Assembly (NCBI GenBank): GCA_964594125.1
Contig: CAZQLL010000021.1
Location: 1-64,000 of the forward strand
Reading direction: 5' to 3'
From: CAVRZJ01 sp964594125
Lineage (GTDB): Bacteria; Acidobacteriota; Thermoanaerobaculia; Thermoanaerobaculales; Thermoanaerobaculaceae
DNA: 64,000 nt
Of this stretch, positions 44,980-54,852 are shown in pieces. Positions within the stretch are counted from its first letter, which is position 1, and every line of letters starts with the position of its first letter. The translations under genes were made by a program, and so were the position numbers. The notes under the pieces were generated by a model. That model ran no database searches. It had not been told where the DNA came from and was given only the letters and a program-made list of their open reading frames with translations.

Positions 44980-45768
44980 GTGAGAGGCGAACGCGAGTTG
45001 AAGGCAGCGCTGATCGCGTGCGGGACGGTGCTCATGACGTGGGCCGCGGCGGCGCAGGCGCCGCCGCCGGGCGACCGGCTCGTCAACCTGCCGACGCACG
45101 CGACCGTCGGCGCCGCCACGCTGCAGGTGCTGTTCACCCACCGCTTCTCGCAGACCGTCGACGGCGCCGGCGGCTACGATCTGTTCGGCCTCGACTCCGC
45201 AGCCAGCATCGGCATAGGCGTGGCGGCGGGGTTCGGGAAGGACGTCGAGATCGAGCTGTACCGCGCCTCGTTTCTGAAGGAGTACGAGGCCGCAGCGAAG
45301 TGGACGGTGGCGCGCCAGGGCGAGGCGTTTCCGCTCGGCCTCGCGGTGCGCGCCGGTGTCGACTACAGGGGGGCGCAGGGGATCGACGATCGCTGGTCGG
45401 GGATCGTGCAGGTCGTCGTGGCGCGCCGCCTGGGCCCCGCGGTCGAGGTGTTCGTGATCCCCTCGTTCGCCTCCGACACGCCCTCGCTGTCCAACGCCGC
45501 CAACGTCGCTCTGGCAGTGCTGTGGCGGTTGCCGCGGCGGTGGCATCTGGCGGCCGAGGTGGTGCCGGAGAACCGCGACGCCGCGGATGGCGAGGCGGCG
45601 TGGGCGCTCGGGCTGGCGAAGCGCCTGCCGGGCCACGAGTTCCTCTTCTACTTCGGCAACTCCCTGGCGACCACCACGGACCTCATCGTTGGCTCGGACC
45701 TCCCCGGCGGTTTCGCGGCCGGCGACGTGCGTCTCGGGTTCAACCTCGTCCGGCGCTTCCCCGAGTGA
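44980..45768 (+). CDS. DUF5777-type outer-membrane beta-barrel protein
   Basis: A 262-residue protein with an N-terminal signal (AALIACGTVLMTWAAAAQA) and the family-like opening LVNLPTHATVGAATLQVLFTHRF, cut here as separate strands. Alternating strands follow (GIGVAAGFGKDVEIELY, VFVIPSFASDTPSLSN, GDVRLGFNLVRRF), with the C-terminal FPE. DUF5777 barrels accompany secreted redox and CHRD/YceI-like proteins in several phyla. GTG 44980 is chosen because GGGAGG lies upstream; a TTG at 44998 is an alternative. Confidence 0.75.
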   Translation: MRGERELKAALIACGTVLMTWAAAAQAPPPGDRLVNLPTHATVGAATLQVLFTHRFSQTVDGAGGYDLFGLDSAASIGIGVAAGFGKDVEIELYRASFLKEYEAAAKWTVARQGEAFPLGLAVRAGVDYRGAQGIDDRWSGIVQVVVARRLGPAVEVFVIPSFASDTPSLSNAANVALAVLWRLPRRWHLAAEVVPENRDAADGEAAWALGLAKRLPGHEFLFYFGNSLATTTDLIVGSDLPGGFAAGDVRLGFNLVRRFPE

Positions 45769-45829
45769 GACGCAGCCTCGGGAATGGCGCCCTTGCGAGC
45801 GCGGTTCGCAGCAGCGTGCGGAGCGACTC

Positions 45830-46432
45830 GTGAAAGGCAGGGTATGCGAAGGCGCGGCGCGCCTTCGCGCGGTGCTTCTGGCGCTCGTGACGGTCGGCGC
45901 GGCGGGCTGCCGCCCTGCGGAGGTGGAACACCCCGCGACGCGCCAGGCGGACGTCGCCGGAGCGGCCACGCCAGCGGCCGCGCTGCCCGAGCTGCTGCCG
46001 GTGACGGCCTCGGAGCTGCGACGGGCGATCGTCGCGCCGGGCGCATCGGCGGTCGTGGTCAACGTGTGGGCGACCTGGTGCCTGCCCTGCCGCAAGGAGT
46101 TCCCCGACCTGCTGCGGGCCGCCGCCGCCTTCCGCGAGCGCGGGGCGCGCCTGGTGCTGGTGTCCGCCGATTTCGAGGAGAACACCGCGGCGGCGCGCGA
46201 GTTCCTCGCCCGTCACGGCGTCGACTTCCCGAGCTACCTCAAAGTGGGCAAGGATATGGAGTTCATCGACGCGCTCTCGCCGGGGTGGGGCGGGGCGCTG
46301 CCGGCGACGTTCGTATTCGACGGCGGCGGCGTCCTGCGCGACTTCTGGGAGGGCGAGACGAGCTACGAGACGTTCGCCGCGCGCATCGGCGCCGTGGTCG
46401 AGGCCCGGGCCGGGCGCGGCGGGGGAGGGTGA
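45830..46432 (+). CDS. TlpA/ResA-like thioredoxin lipoprotein
   Basis: A 200-residue protein with a lipobox (LVTVGAAGC, Cys about residue 22). The thioredoxin domain has active site WATWCLPCRKEF (about residues 77-88), LVLVSADFEEN and a cis-Pro in LPATFVFDGGG. Such anchored reductases keep cytochrome c heme-binding cysteines reduced, fitting the two heme-motif proteins upstream. Start GTG 45830; a weak ribosome site (GGAG) precedes it. Confidence 0.88.
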   Translation: MKGRVCEGAARLRAVLLALVTVGAAGCRPAEVEHPATRQADVAGAATPAAALPELLPVTASELRRAIVAPGASAVVVNVWATWCLPCRKEFPDLLRAAAAFRERGARLVLVSADFEENTAAAREFLARHGVDFPSYLKVGKDMEFIDALSPGWGGALPATFVFDGGGVLRDFWEGETSYETFAARIGAVVEARAGRGGGG

Positions 46433-46433
46433 G

Positions 46434-47036
46434 ATGAGGAAGAGCGTGCTGGGTGTGGTGGGAGTTGCGGCGGTCCTCGCGGCGGCGCCGGCGGCGCTGG
46501 CGATCGACATCGGCGATGCGCTGCCCGCGGGCGTAGTGGCGATGAAGAACGTGGACGGCAGCGAGGTGACGCTTGCCGGTGCGATGGGGCCGAAGGGGCT
46601 GCTGGTGGTGTTCTCCTGCAACCACTGCCCGTGGGTGCAGCGCTGGGAGAGCCGCATCGTCGAGCTCGGGAACACCTACAGCGCCAGGGGTATCGGCGTC
46701 GTCGCGGTGAACGCGAACGACCCCGCCGAGTATCCCGATGACAGCTTCGAGGCGATGCAGGCGCGGGCGAAGGAGAAGGGGTACGCCTTCCCCTACGTCG
46801 TCGACGCCACCTCCGGCGTGGCGCGCTCGTTCGGCGCCAGCAAGACGCCCGAGGCGTTCCTCTTCGACGCGCAAGGGAAGCTGGTGTACACCGGCACAAT
46901 CGACGACAACGCGAAGGACCCCGCAGCGGTGACGGCGGCATACCTGAAGGACGCCCTCGAGGCGGTCGCCGCGGGCAAGCCCGTGCCGACGGCGAAGACC
47001 AAGGCGCTCGGCTGCTCGATCAAGTTCCGCTCCTGA
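46434..47036 (+). CDS. Secreted AhpC/TSA thioredoxin-fold protein
   Basis: A 200-residue protein with a signal peptide ending ALA-ID, then a peroxiredoxin/TlpA-like fold: LLVVFSCNHCPWVQRW with CxxC, GVVAVNANDPAEYPDDS, KTPEAFLFDAQGKLVYTG. The SCNHCPWV motif marks a well-known subgroup of redoxin-family proteins. It follows the TlpA-like gene by one base and is the last of the operon. A 15-base-pair hairpin lies 34 bases downstream. Confidence 0.9.
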   Translation: MRKSVLGVVGVAAVLAAAPAALAIDIGDALPAGVVAMKNVDGSEVTLAGAMGPKGLLVVFSCNHCPWVQRWESRIVELGNTYSARGIGVVAVNANDPAEYPDDSFEAMQARAKEKGYAFPYVVDATSGVARSFGASKTPEAFLFDAQGKLVYTGTIDDNAKDPAAVTAAYLKDALEAVAAGKPVPTAKTKALGCSIKFRS

Positions 47037-47070
47037 AGCCGCGCCAGCGGCCTCAGGAGCGAAATCCCCC

Positions 47071-47105
47071 CCCGCAGAAGGCGGCCAGGTGCCGCCTTCT
47101 GCGGG
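47071..47105 (+). terminator. 15-bp perfect hairpin after the redox operon
   Basis: CCCGCAGAAGGCGGC (47071-47085) and its exact complement (47091-47105) enclose a CAGGT loop. It lies shortly after the stop of the last operon gene, so it is a candidate terminator or mRNA 3'-end stabiliser, although no T-run follows. Confidence 0.55.
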
Positions 47106-47363
47106 ACGCGCAAGCGGTGGCGAGGGATCGCGGGATCCGAGCAACGCCATGCCCTGAACCCGCGTGAGCGGCCGCAGTATCGGGCCGACCGATACGGAAC
47201 CGGTACGCACGGCGCGGAAGCTCGGGGTGCCGGCGCAGCGCTCGCACTCCTCCCCCCTCCGGCCACCGCGACGCGCCACGATCCACGAACCACGAACCAC
47301 GAACCGCGACCCCCACCTGCCCTCCAAATGCCGGGTCTGCTAGCGTGGTCGCGGAGGGTGGCG
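47106..47363. repeat. Intergenic region with heptamer array
   Basis: This gap before the decarboxylase gene holds no gene I can support. At 47278-47312 there is the cleanest heptamer array in the window: ACGATCC ACGAACC ACGAACC ACGAACC GCGACCC. The same ACGAACC unit recurs at 13978, 17000-17013 and 60752. Confidence 0.8.
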
Positions 47364-48824
47364 ATGGACGACAGCGGCGGTCCCGTGCGCGACATGAACG
47401 GCGTCGAGTTTCGCGCCGCGCTGGCACAGGTCGGGGAGTGGGTGGCGGCGTACCGCGAGCGCGTCGGCGAGCTGCCGGTGCTCCCGGCGGTGCGGCCCGG
47501 CCAGACGGCGGCGGCGCTACCGCAGGCGGCGCCGGCGGCCGGCGAGCCGGTAGGACGGTGGATCGACGACCTCGACCGCATCGTGCTGCCGGCCGTCACG
47601 CACTGGAACCACCCGGGCTTCATGGCCTACTTCGGGATCACCGGGTCGGCGCCCGGGATCCTCGGCGAGCTGGTCGCCGCGGCGCTCAACGCCAACGGGA
47701 TGCTCTGGAAGACGTGCCCGGCGCTCACGGAGGTCGAGGAAGTGGTCCTGCGCTGGCTAGCCGGAGCGCTCGGCCTGCCGACCTGGTGGTTCGGGATGAT
47801 CACCGACACAGCGTCGACATCGACGCTGGCGGCGCTCGCCGCGGCGCGCGAGGCGGCCGGGGCCGCCGCCCGCGACGAGGGGCTGGCGGGGAAGCCGCCG
47901 CTGGTGATGTACTGCTCCGAGGAGGCGCACTCGTCGGTCGAAAAGGCCGGCATCATGCTGGGCATCGGCCGCCAGGGCGTCCGGCGTATCGCCGCCGACG
48001 ATGCGTTCCGGATGCGCGTTGATCTCCTCGATGAGGCGATACGCGCCGACCTCGCCGCCGGGCGCCGTCCGTTCGCGGCCGTGGCCACCGTCGGGACGAC
48101 CTCGGCCACGGCGGTCGACCCGGTTGCTGCGATCGCCGATGTCTGCCGTCGCCACGGGCTGTGGCTGCACGTGGACGCGGCGTACGCCGGCAGCGCCGCC
48201 GTCGCGCCGGAGCTGCGCTGGGTGCTGGCCGGGTGCGAGCGCGCCGACTCGCTTGTGACCAACCCACACAAGTGGCTCCTGACGCCGATCGACTGCTCGG
48301 TGCTGTACACCTCGCGCCCGGAGGTGTTCCGCGCCGCGCTCTCCCTCGTGCCCGAGTATCTCCGCACCGACGCCGCCGGCGCCACCGACCTGATGGACTA
48401 CTCTTTCCAGCTCGGGCGCCGGTTTCGCGCCCTCAAGCTCTGGTTCGTGCTGCGCCACTTCGGGACCGACGGGTTGGCGGCGGTGATCCGCGAGCACGTG
48501 CGGCTGGCTGCCTGCCTCGCCCGCCGCGTCGACGCGCACCCGCACCTCGAGCGGCTGGCCCCGGCGAACCTGTCCGTCGTGTGCTTCCGCGTCGTGCCGC
48601 AGGGCGTCCGCGACGAGGCCGAGATCGAACGCGTGAACGCCGCGGTGCTCGAGCGGGTGAACGCCTCCGGCGAGGTGTTCCTCTCGCACACCAGGCTGAA
48701 GGGGCGGTACTGTCTGCGGGTGGCGATCGGGAACGCGGCAACGACGGCGGCGCGCGTTCAGCGCGCGTTGGAGCTGGTGTGCGCGGCGGCAGGGCTTGAC
48801 CCGGGTCCGCGGGAGGTGGAGTAA
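47364..48824 (+). CDS. Aromatic-L-amino-acid decarboxylase-like PLP enzyme
   Basis: A 486-residue group II decarboxylase. Features are THWNHPGFMAYFGITGSAPG, a cofactor-stacking His in YCSEEAHSSVEKAG, VATVGTTSATAVDPV, LHVDAAYAGSA and the PLP lysine in TNPHKWLLTPIDCS, with a C-terminal domain containing LSHTRLKGRYCLRVAIGN. Family members decarboxylate Trp, Tyr, DOPA or Phe; substrate choice cannot be read here. Start ATG 47364 is set by GGAGGG upstream, rather than an earlier in-frame codon. Confidence 0.88.
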   Translation: MDDSGGPVRDMNGVEFRAALAQVGEWVAAYRERVGELPVLPAVRPGQTAAALPQAAPAAGEPVGRWIDDLDRIVLPAVTHWNHPGFMAYFGITGSAPGILGELVAAALNANGMLWKTCPALTEVEEVVLRWLAGALGLPTWWFGMITDTASTSTLAALAAAREAAGAAARDEGLAGKPPLVMYCSEEAHSSVEKAGIMLGIGRQGVRRIAADDAFRMRVDLLDEAIRADLAAGRRPFAAVATVGTTSATAVDPVAAIADVCRRHGLWLHVDAAYAGSAAVAPELRWVLAGCERADSLVTNPHKWLLTPIDCSVLYTSRPEVFRAALSLVPEYLRTDAAGATDLMDYSFQLGRRFRALKLWFVLRHFGTDGLAAVIREHVRLAACLARRVDAHPHLERLAPANLSVVCFRVVPQGVRDEAEIERVNAAVLERVNASGEVFLSHTRLKGRYCLRVAIGNAATTAARVQRALELVCAAAGLDPGPREVE

Positions 48825-48863
48825 GATGATGGCTCCCCGTCACGCGCGGGGTGAGGAGCCGAC

Positions 48864-49391
48864 GTGAGCGAGCACGAGAACGCACCGGTGATGGAAGCTG
48901 CCGACCCCCCCCTTGCCGAGCTGTTCGACGCCGGCCACGTCATTCCGGAGCTGACCGCGACGACGCGCGAGGGCGTGATCGCCGAGATCGTAGAAAAGGT
49001 CGCGACGCAGGAGCTGGTGCGCGACGCGAAGTGGCTCGAGGCCGCCCTGGCCGAGCGCGAGCGCATGGTGCCGACGGCGATGCCCAACGGCGTCGCCTTC
49101 CTCCACGCGCGCCACCGCGCCGCCGAGAGGTTCCCGAAGCAGTTCCTGTTCCTGGCGCGCTCGAGCAAGGGCGTGTCGTTCGGGTCGCCCGACGAGAAGC
49201 CCACACACCTGTTCTTCCTGCTGGCGCTGCGCAAGGACATGGCGCATCTGCGCTGGCTGGCGCGCCTCTCGTGGATCTGCCGCAACCGCACCACCGTCGG
49301 CAGCCTGCTCAAGGTCGCGACGGCCGAGGAGATCGCCAAGGCGCTGCGCGTCGCAGTCGAGGAGCTGCCGGGCAACCTGAAGCAGAAGTAG
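48864..49391 (+). CDS. PTS EIIA type-2 / PtsN-like protein
   Basis: A 175-residue protein with a PTS EIIA type-2 fold. The phosphoacceptor is His81 (NGVAFLHARHR), with LVRDAKWLEAALAERERM before it and THLFFLLALRKDMAHLRWLARLSWI after it. With no transporter partners nearby it is probably a regulatory phosphotransfer protein of the nitrogen-PTS kind. GTG start at 48864; the decarboxylase ends 39 bases upstream. Confidence 0.85.
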   Translation: MSEHENAPVMEAADPPLAELFDAGHVIPELTATTREGVIAEIVEKVATQELVRDAKWLEAALAERERMVPTAMPNGVAFLHARHRAAERFPKQFLFLARSSKGVSFGSPDEKPTHLFFLLALRKDMAHLRWLARLSWICRNRTTVGSLLKVATAEEIAKALRVAVEELPGNLKQK

Positions 49392-49400
49392 CGGTGGAGC

Positions 49401-49435
49401 AGTCGAGAGTCGAGAGGCGGGCGTCGAAAGGCTGC
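49401..49435 (+). repeat. Heptamer repeat after the PtsN-like gene
   Basis: Units AGTCGAG AGTCGAG AGGCGGG CGTCGAA AGGCTGC follow the stop codon of the PtsN-like gene by nine bases. They match the AGAGTCG family seen between sdhA and sdhB. Confidence 0.7.
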
Positions 49436-49510
49436 CGACGAAGGGGCGAGCGACCGCAGCACCAGGCCTGCAGCGCTCGCCTTTGATGTCTCCGCTCCCA
49501 CCCCCGACGC

Positions 49511-49638
49511 TCTTTTTTGGGGGAGGTCTCGCGACCTCCGGTGAAGCGCCGGGGTGAGTCCGGCGCCTTCACCCCGCCGCGCCGGCAACCCTGCCGGGCT
49601 CCCGGGGCGCTTCCGCCACCGAGGATCTGCGCGCGCCG
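49511..49638. repeat. Dispersed intergenic repeat, copy B
   Basis: This copy shares AGGTCTCGCG, CCGGCGCCTTCACCCCG and CCCGGGGCGCTTC, followed by GATCTGCGCGCGCCG, with copy A (40905-41073) in the same order. A TTTTTT run at 49512-49517 lies beside it. It separates the convergent PtsN-like and sigma-factor genes and holds no gene. Confidence 0.75.
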
Positions 49639-49679
49639 CGATGAATTACGGTCGGCGCCGACAAGCTCTCAACGTGCTT

Positions 49680-50534
49680 CTAGTTCAGGTAGGCTGCCAG
49701 CGCGCGCCCCTTGGCGCTGCGGCGCAGCTTGGCGAGCGCCTGGTTCTCGACCTGGCGCACGCGCTCGCGGGAGATGCCCATGGTGTCGCCGATCTCGCGC
49801 AGGGTGCGCGGCTTGTCGTCGGCGAGGCCGAAGCGCAGGTCGAGGATCTGGCGTTCCTTTTCGGAGAGCTCGGCGAGCGCCTCGCGCAGCGCCTCCTCGA
49901 ACGACTGCCGGAGGATCTCCTCGTCGGTGCCGGGGATGACGTACTGCTCCAGGAGGTCGCCGAACTCGGCCTCGCCGTCCTCGTCGACCGGCTGGTTGAG
50001 CGACAGGACGTTCTGGTTGCTGGCCAGCAGCAGGCGGACCTCATCCGGCGCCATGCCGAGCTCGTCGGCGAGCTCGGCCTCGCTCGGCACGCGCTCGAGC
50101 TCGCGCCCGAGCGCCTGGCGCGAGCGCTCGAGGCGGTACAGCGTGTTCGCCTGCTTCTGGGGCAGGCGAAAGGAGGCGCCGTGCTCCGAGAGCGCGTGCA
50201 GGATCGCCTGGCGGATCCACCAGACGGCGTACGTGATGAACTTGACGTTCTTCTCCGGGTCGAACTTGCGCGCCGCGTGGATCAGGCCGATGTTCCCCTC
50301 GTTGATGAGGTCGAGGAGCGAGATGCGGGAGTGCCGGAAGCGCTTGGCGTAGGCGACGACGAAGCGCAGGTTCGACTCGACGAGCCGGCGCAGCGCCTCG
50401 CCGTCCCCCGCCTGCACCCGCCGGCCGAGCTCCTTTTCCTCGTCGGGGGTGAGCTGCTTGAAGTGGCCGATCTCCTGCAGGTACCGCCGGAGCAGCGATG
50501 CCTCGGGGTCCTTCAGGCGCGTGCCCTTGGTCAT
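49680..50534 (-). CDS. Sigma-70 family RNA polymerase sigma factor in the heat-shock array
   Basis: This 284-residue sigma factor lacks region 1.1. Region 1.2 is DPEASLLRRYLQEIG. Region 2 is LVESNLRFVVAYAKRFRH, LDLINEGNIGLIHAARKFDP and FITYAVWWIRQAI. Region 3 follows, and region 4 has LSEKERQILDLRFGL and ISRERVRQVENQALAKLR. The primary-like region 2.4 and compact size fit a group 2/3 factor (RpoS- or RpoH-like). Its ATG overlaps the hspR stop as ATGA, so it belongs to the heat-shock operon and may be an alternative heat-shock sigma. That role is inference. Confidence 0.9.
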   Translation of the reverse strand: MTKGTRLKDPEASLLRRYLQEIGHFKQLTPDEEKELGRRVQAGDGEALRRLVESNLRFVVAYAKRFRHSRISLLDLINEGNIGLIHAARKFDPEKNVKFITYAVWWIRQAILHALSEHGASFRLPQKQANTLYRLERSRQALGRELERVPSEAELADELGMAPDEVRLLLASNQNVLSLNQPVDEDGEAEFGDLLEQYVIPGTDEEILRQSFEEALREALAELSEKERQILDLRFGLADDKPRTLREIGDTMGISRERVRQVENQALAKLRRSAKGRALAAYLN

Positions 50535-50908
50535 TCCTCCTCGCTCGGCACCAGGCGGCCCTGCGGGCGCTGCGCCAGCGCGTGGTGGCGCGGCACCACG
50601 CCGCGCCGTTCCACCTCGCGCTCGAGCGCGGCGGAGAGGCGCTGCACCTCGGTCTTGAGAGCGTCGATCTGGTCCTTCATGTTCAGGATAACCTCGACCC
50701 CCGCCAAGTTTACTCCAAGGTCGCGCGTCAGCGTGAGGATGAACTCGAGACGCTCGCAGGTCTCGTCGTCGAACAGGCGCGTGTTGCCGACGCTGCGCGT
50801 CGGGCGGATGAGCCCCTCGCGCTCGTACAGGCGGAGCGTCTGCGGGTGGATCTCGAACCGCTCCGCGACCCACGAGATCATGTGGTAGCGACGCTGGCGG
50901 TCGTTCAC
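50531..50908 (-). CDS. hspR: MerR-family heat-shock regulator, HspR-like
   Basis: A 125-residue protein with an N-terminal winged helix-turn-helix typical of HspR (YHMISWVAERFEIHPQTLRL, YEREGLIRPTRSVGNTRLF) and then a coiled coil (residues about 78-105). HspR represses dnaK-type operons in actinobacteria and others by binding inverted repeats. Here it sits between hsp20 and the sigma-factor gene, overlapping both neighbours by four bases, so levels of repressor and sigma factor are tied together. Confidence 0.88.
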   Translation of the reverse strand: MNDRQRRYHMISWVAERFEIHPQTLRLYEREGLIRPTRSVGNTRLFDDETCERLEFILTLTRDLGVNLAGVEVILNMKDQIDALKTEVQRLSAALEREVERRGVVPRHHALAQRPQGRLVPSEEE

Positions 50909-51342
50909 GGCGCCTCCGTGTCGATGTCGATGCGGCGCCGCCGCGCCGACTGTTTCGGCAGCCTGACCTGCAGTACGCCGGCGTGCAGCGTGGCCGCCGG
51001 GGCGCCGTAGCGCTCCGGCGGGAGCTCGACGGCGCGGCGGAACGGGCCGCGGTAGCGCTCGATGCGCAGCATCGACGCCGTGCCGCCGGCGGCGCCCGGG
51101 AGCTCGCCGGAGATCACCAGGCGGCTGTCCTCGAGGTGCAGCTCGATGCCGTCGGGGGTAGCGCCCGGGAGCTCGGCCTCCACGACCACCTCGGAGGCGG
51201 ACTCCCAGACGTCGACAGGGAACTCGAACGAGGCCGTGGCCGCGGCGGGAGGGTGGGGGAGGACGGCCTCCTCCATCAGCTCCCGCAGTCTGGCGCGCAG
51301 CGCCATCAGCTCCCGCACCGTGCGAAGGTCGCGCTCCTGCAT
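50905..51342 (-). CDS. Small heat-shock protein, Hsp20/alpha-crystallin
   Basis: A 145-residue holdase. The alpha-crystallin domain runs from FPVDVWESASEVVVEAELPG to LPPERYGAPAATLHAGVLQV, ending with the LPK motif. It prevents aggregation of unfolded proteins, handing them to DnaK. It lies 220 bases downstream of dnaK (gap contains repeat copy C) and overlaps hspR. Confidence 0.92.
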   Translation of the reverse strand: MQERDLRTVRELMALRARLRELMEEAVLPHPPAAATASFEFPVDVWESASEVVVEAELPGATPDGIELHLEDSRLVISGELPGAAGGTASMLRIERYRGPFRRAVELPPERYGAPAATLHAGVLQVRLPKQSARRRRIDIDTEAP

Positions 51343-51366
51343 CGCCGCCGCCCTCCGTGCCTCTCA

Positions 51367-51540
51367 GCGCGGGCTCACGCCCGCATGCTGGCGCAAGCCC
51401 GCGCTGAACCCATTCCGTCCGGGGAAGGTCCCGCGACCTCTCCCCGCGCGCCGGAGTGGCTCCGGCGCCCTCACCCCGGCACGCCGGCGACCCTCTCGGG
51501 CCGCCGGGGCGCTGCTGCTCCCGGGATACCGTGCACGCCG
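51367..51540. repeat. Dispersed intergenic repeat, copy C
   Basis: Starting with GCGGGCTCACGCCCGC like copy A, this 174-base segment fills the gap between dnaK and hsp20. It carries AAGGTCCCGCGACC, CCGGCGCCCTCACCCCGGC and GGCCGCCGGGGCGCT. It could affect co-transcription of dnaK with hsp20. Confidence 0.75.
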
Positions 51541-51562
51541 CGGCGGCTCCCGGAACGCGCGC

Positions 51563-53503
<1,941 letters not shown>

Positions 53504-53516
53504 TGATTGAGTCCTC

Positions 53517-53553
53517 CTCAGGTCAACGACCCATAGAGATAATAAGACCTGAG
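53517..53553. promoter_or_regulatory. Inverted repeat around the dnaK -10 box, candidate HspR operator
   Basis: CTCAGGTC (53517-53524) and GACCTGAG (53546-53553) form an 8+8 inverted repeat with a 21-base spacer. The -10 box lies between the arms and the spacer between -35 and -10 contains the second arm. It does not match the canonical HspR HAIR spacing or CIRCE, so assignment to HspR rests on position only. Confidence 0.45.
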
Positions 53554-53567
53554 TGACCTTCTGTCAA
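53539..53567 (-). promoter_or_regulatory. Sigma70-like promoter of dnaK
   Basis: On the minus strand TTGACA (53562-53567), 17 bases and TATTAT (53539-53544), one base from the TATAAT consensus. The start codon is at 53503, giving a leader of about 30 bases containing GAGGAGG. Confidence 0.75.
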
Positions 53568-54850
53568 TGTTCTTCGAGCGTGGCGCCCGGCCCCCCCTCC
53601 TGCGGCTCGTTGGATTTCGACAACTGTCTGATGAGAAGGAGGTTCGAGTCTGCAGTGCCGAGCCGGTTGGCGCCCGAGAGGAACACCAGGTTCTCGCGCT
53701 GGACGAACCGGTAGGGCCGGCCCCACGGGTCGCGCAGGTCTGAGTCGGTGAGCACGCGGTGGCCGGAGAGCTCCGCCAAGGCGTCGGGATAGGAGCCCAG
53801 CAGCGCGGCGTGCGCCTGCAGGCCCTGCCAGATCCCCCATATCCTCATGCTCGAGGCCGCGGCCCAGACGCGCGGCAGCAGCTTCGGCCCGTGCCCGGCG
53901 ATCGGATTGGCGGGGTTGCGGGGCGCCAGGAGCTGGGAGACCACCAGCACCGGCACGAGGAGGAGCGCGAGCCACGGCAGGCGCAACGTCGCGCGCTGCT
54001 GCCCGAGGGTGGACTCGGCGAAGGCGGCGGCGCGCGCCTCGGCCACGGCCTTCTCGTCCGGGCGCGCCTCGCGAATCACCGTGCGCGCGAGCATCGTCGA
54101 GAGCGCCTTGCACGTCTCGAACTCGCCGTAGGGGCTCGAGCGCACCACCTCGTCGATGTCCGCAACGCCGTCGAGGAGCTGCAGCACGTCGTGCTCGACG
54201 GCGGTGACGGACTTGCGCCCCAGCGGGGCCTGGGCGTTCGGGCCCCCGTCGCCGTCGAGCGCCTGCAGGTCGTCGGTGTCTCCCGCGGCCACCACCTGCA
54301 GGTGCGCCAGCGGCACGTCGGGTACCAACACCATCGAGCGGCGCGGGATGCGCTTCTCGATGAGCGGCCACTCGTCGAGCATCCTGGCGCCTTCCATGAG
54401 GATGCTTTCGGCGCCCAGCGGCGTGATCAGCTCGACGTCGTAGTCGATGCTGGTCTCCTGCGAGAAGTGATAGTCGCCGTCGTTCCAGCGGAACACCCGG
54501 TAGATGATCTGCAGCACCTGCTGCTCGAGCGCCCGGCGCAGCTCGTCGCGGGAGATGATCGCGCTGCGCAGCAGGATGTGACCGAGGCGCTCGAGCGTCT
54601 CCATCTGGACGCGCAGCGCGGCGTCGAGCTCCTCCTGGGTGACGGCGCGGGTCTTCAGGAGCACCTGGCCGAGCCGGTCCTCCAGACGCTTGTTGAGAGA
54701 GTCGGCGCCCACGACCTTGCCGTCGAGGAAGGAGACCGTGACGACGTCCTCCGGCGCGCGCAGCGTGAGCACGCCCGTCTTCCGCTGCAGGCCGATGAGC
54801 TGGAAGATGTCGGCGAGCGAGAAGTCGCGCAGCGTTCCTTCGAGGGCCAC
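53564..54850 (-). CDS. DUF4388 protein with C-terminal membrane segment
   Basis: This 428-residue protein has an N-terminal DUF4388 (PATAN-like) domain (residues 1-110: LEGTLRDFSLADIFQLIGL, KTGVLTLRAPEDVVTVSFLDG), a middle region with winged-helix-like repeats, a membrane helix (about 292-312: LRLPWLALLLVPVLVVSQLL), and a C-terminal domain resembling GspG-type pilin tails (DALAELSGHRVLTDSDLRDP, WGRPYRFV). DUF4388 proteins occur with gliding, polarity and signalling systems. GTG 54850 is chosen because GAGGAGGT lies just upstream. The end overlaps the region upstream of the dnaK promoter. Confidence 0.75.
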   Translation of the reverse strand: MALEGTLRDFSLADIFQLIGLQRKTGVLTLRAPEDVVTVSFLDGKVVGADSLNKRLEDRLGQVLLKTRAVTQEELDAALRVQMETLERLGHILLRSAIISRDELRRALEQQVLQIIYRVFRWNDGDYHFSQETSIDYDVELITPLGAESILMEGARMLDEWPLIEKRIPRRSMVLVPDVPLAHLQVVAAGDTDDLQALDGDGGPNAQAPLGRKSVTAVEHDVLQLLDGVADIDEVVRSSPYGEFETCKALSTMLARTVIREARPDEKAVAEARAAAFAESTLGQQRATLRLPWLALLLVPVLVVSQLLAPRNPANPIAGHGPKLLPRVWAAASSMRIWGIWQGLQAHAALLGSYPDALAELSGHRVLTDSDLRDPWGRPYRFVQRENLVFLSGANRLGTADSNLLLIRQLSKSNEPQEGGPGATLEEH

Positions 54851-54852
54851 GG

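Noticed and set aside
47071..47105. Confident intrinsic terminator
   Set aside because: The hairpin is perfect but no T-run follows, so it is kept only as a candidate 3'-end structure.
53504..53570. CIRCE element upstream of dnaK
   Set aside because: The TTAGCACTC-N9-GAGTGCTAA sequence is absent; only a different inverted repeat is present.
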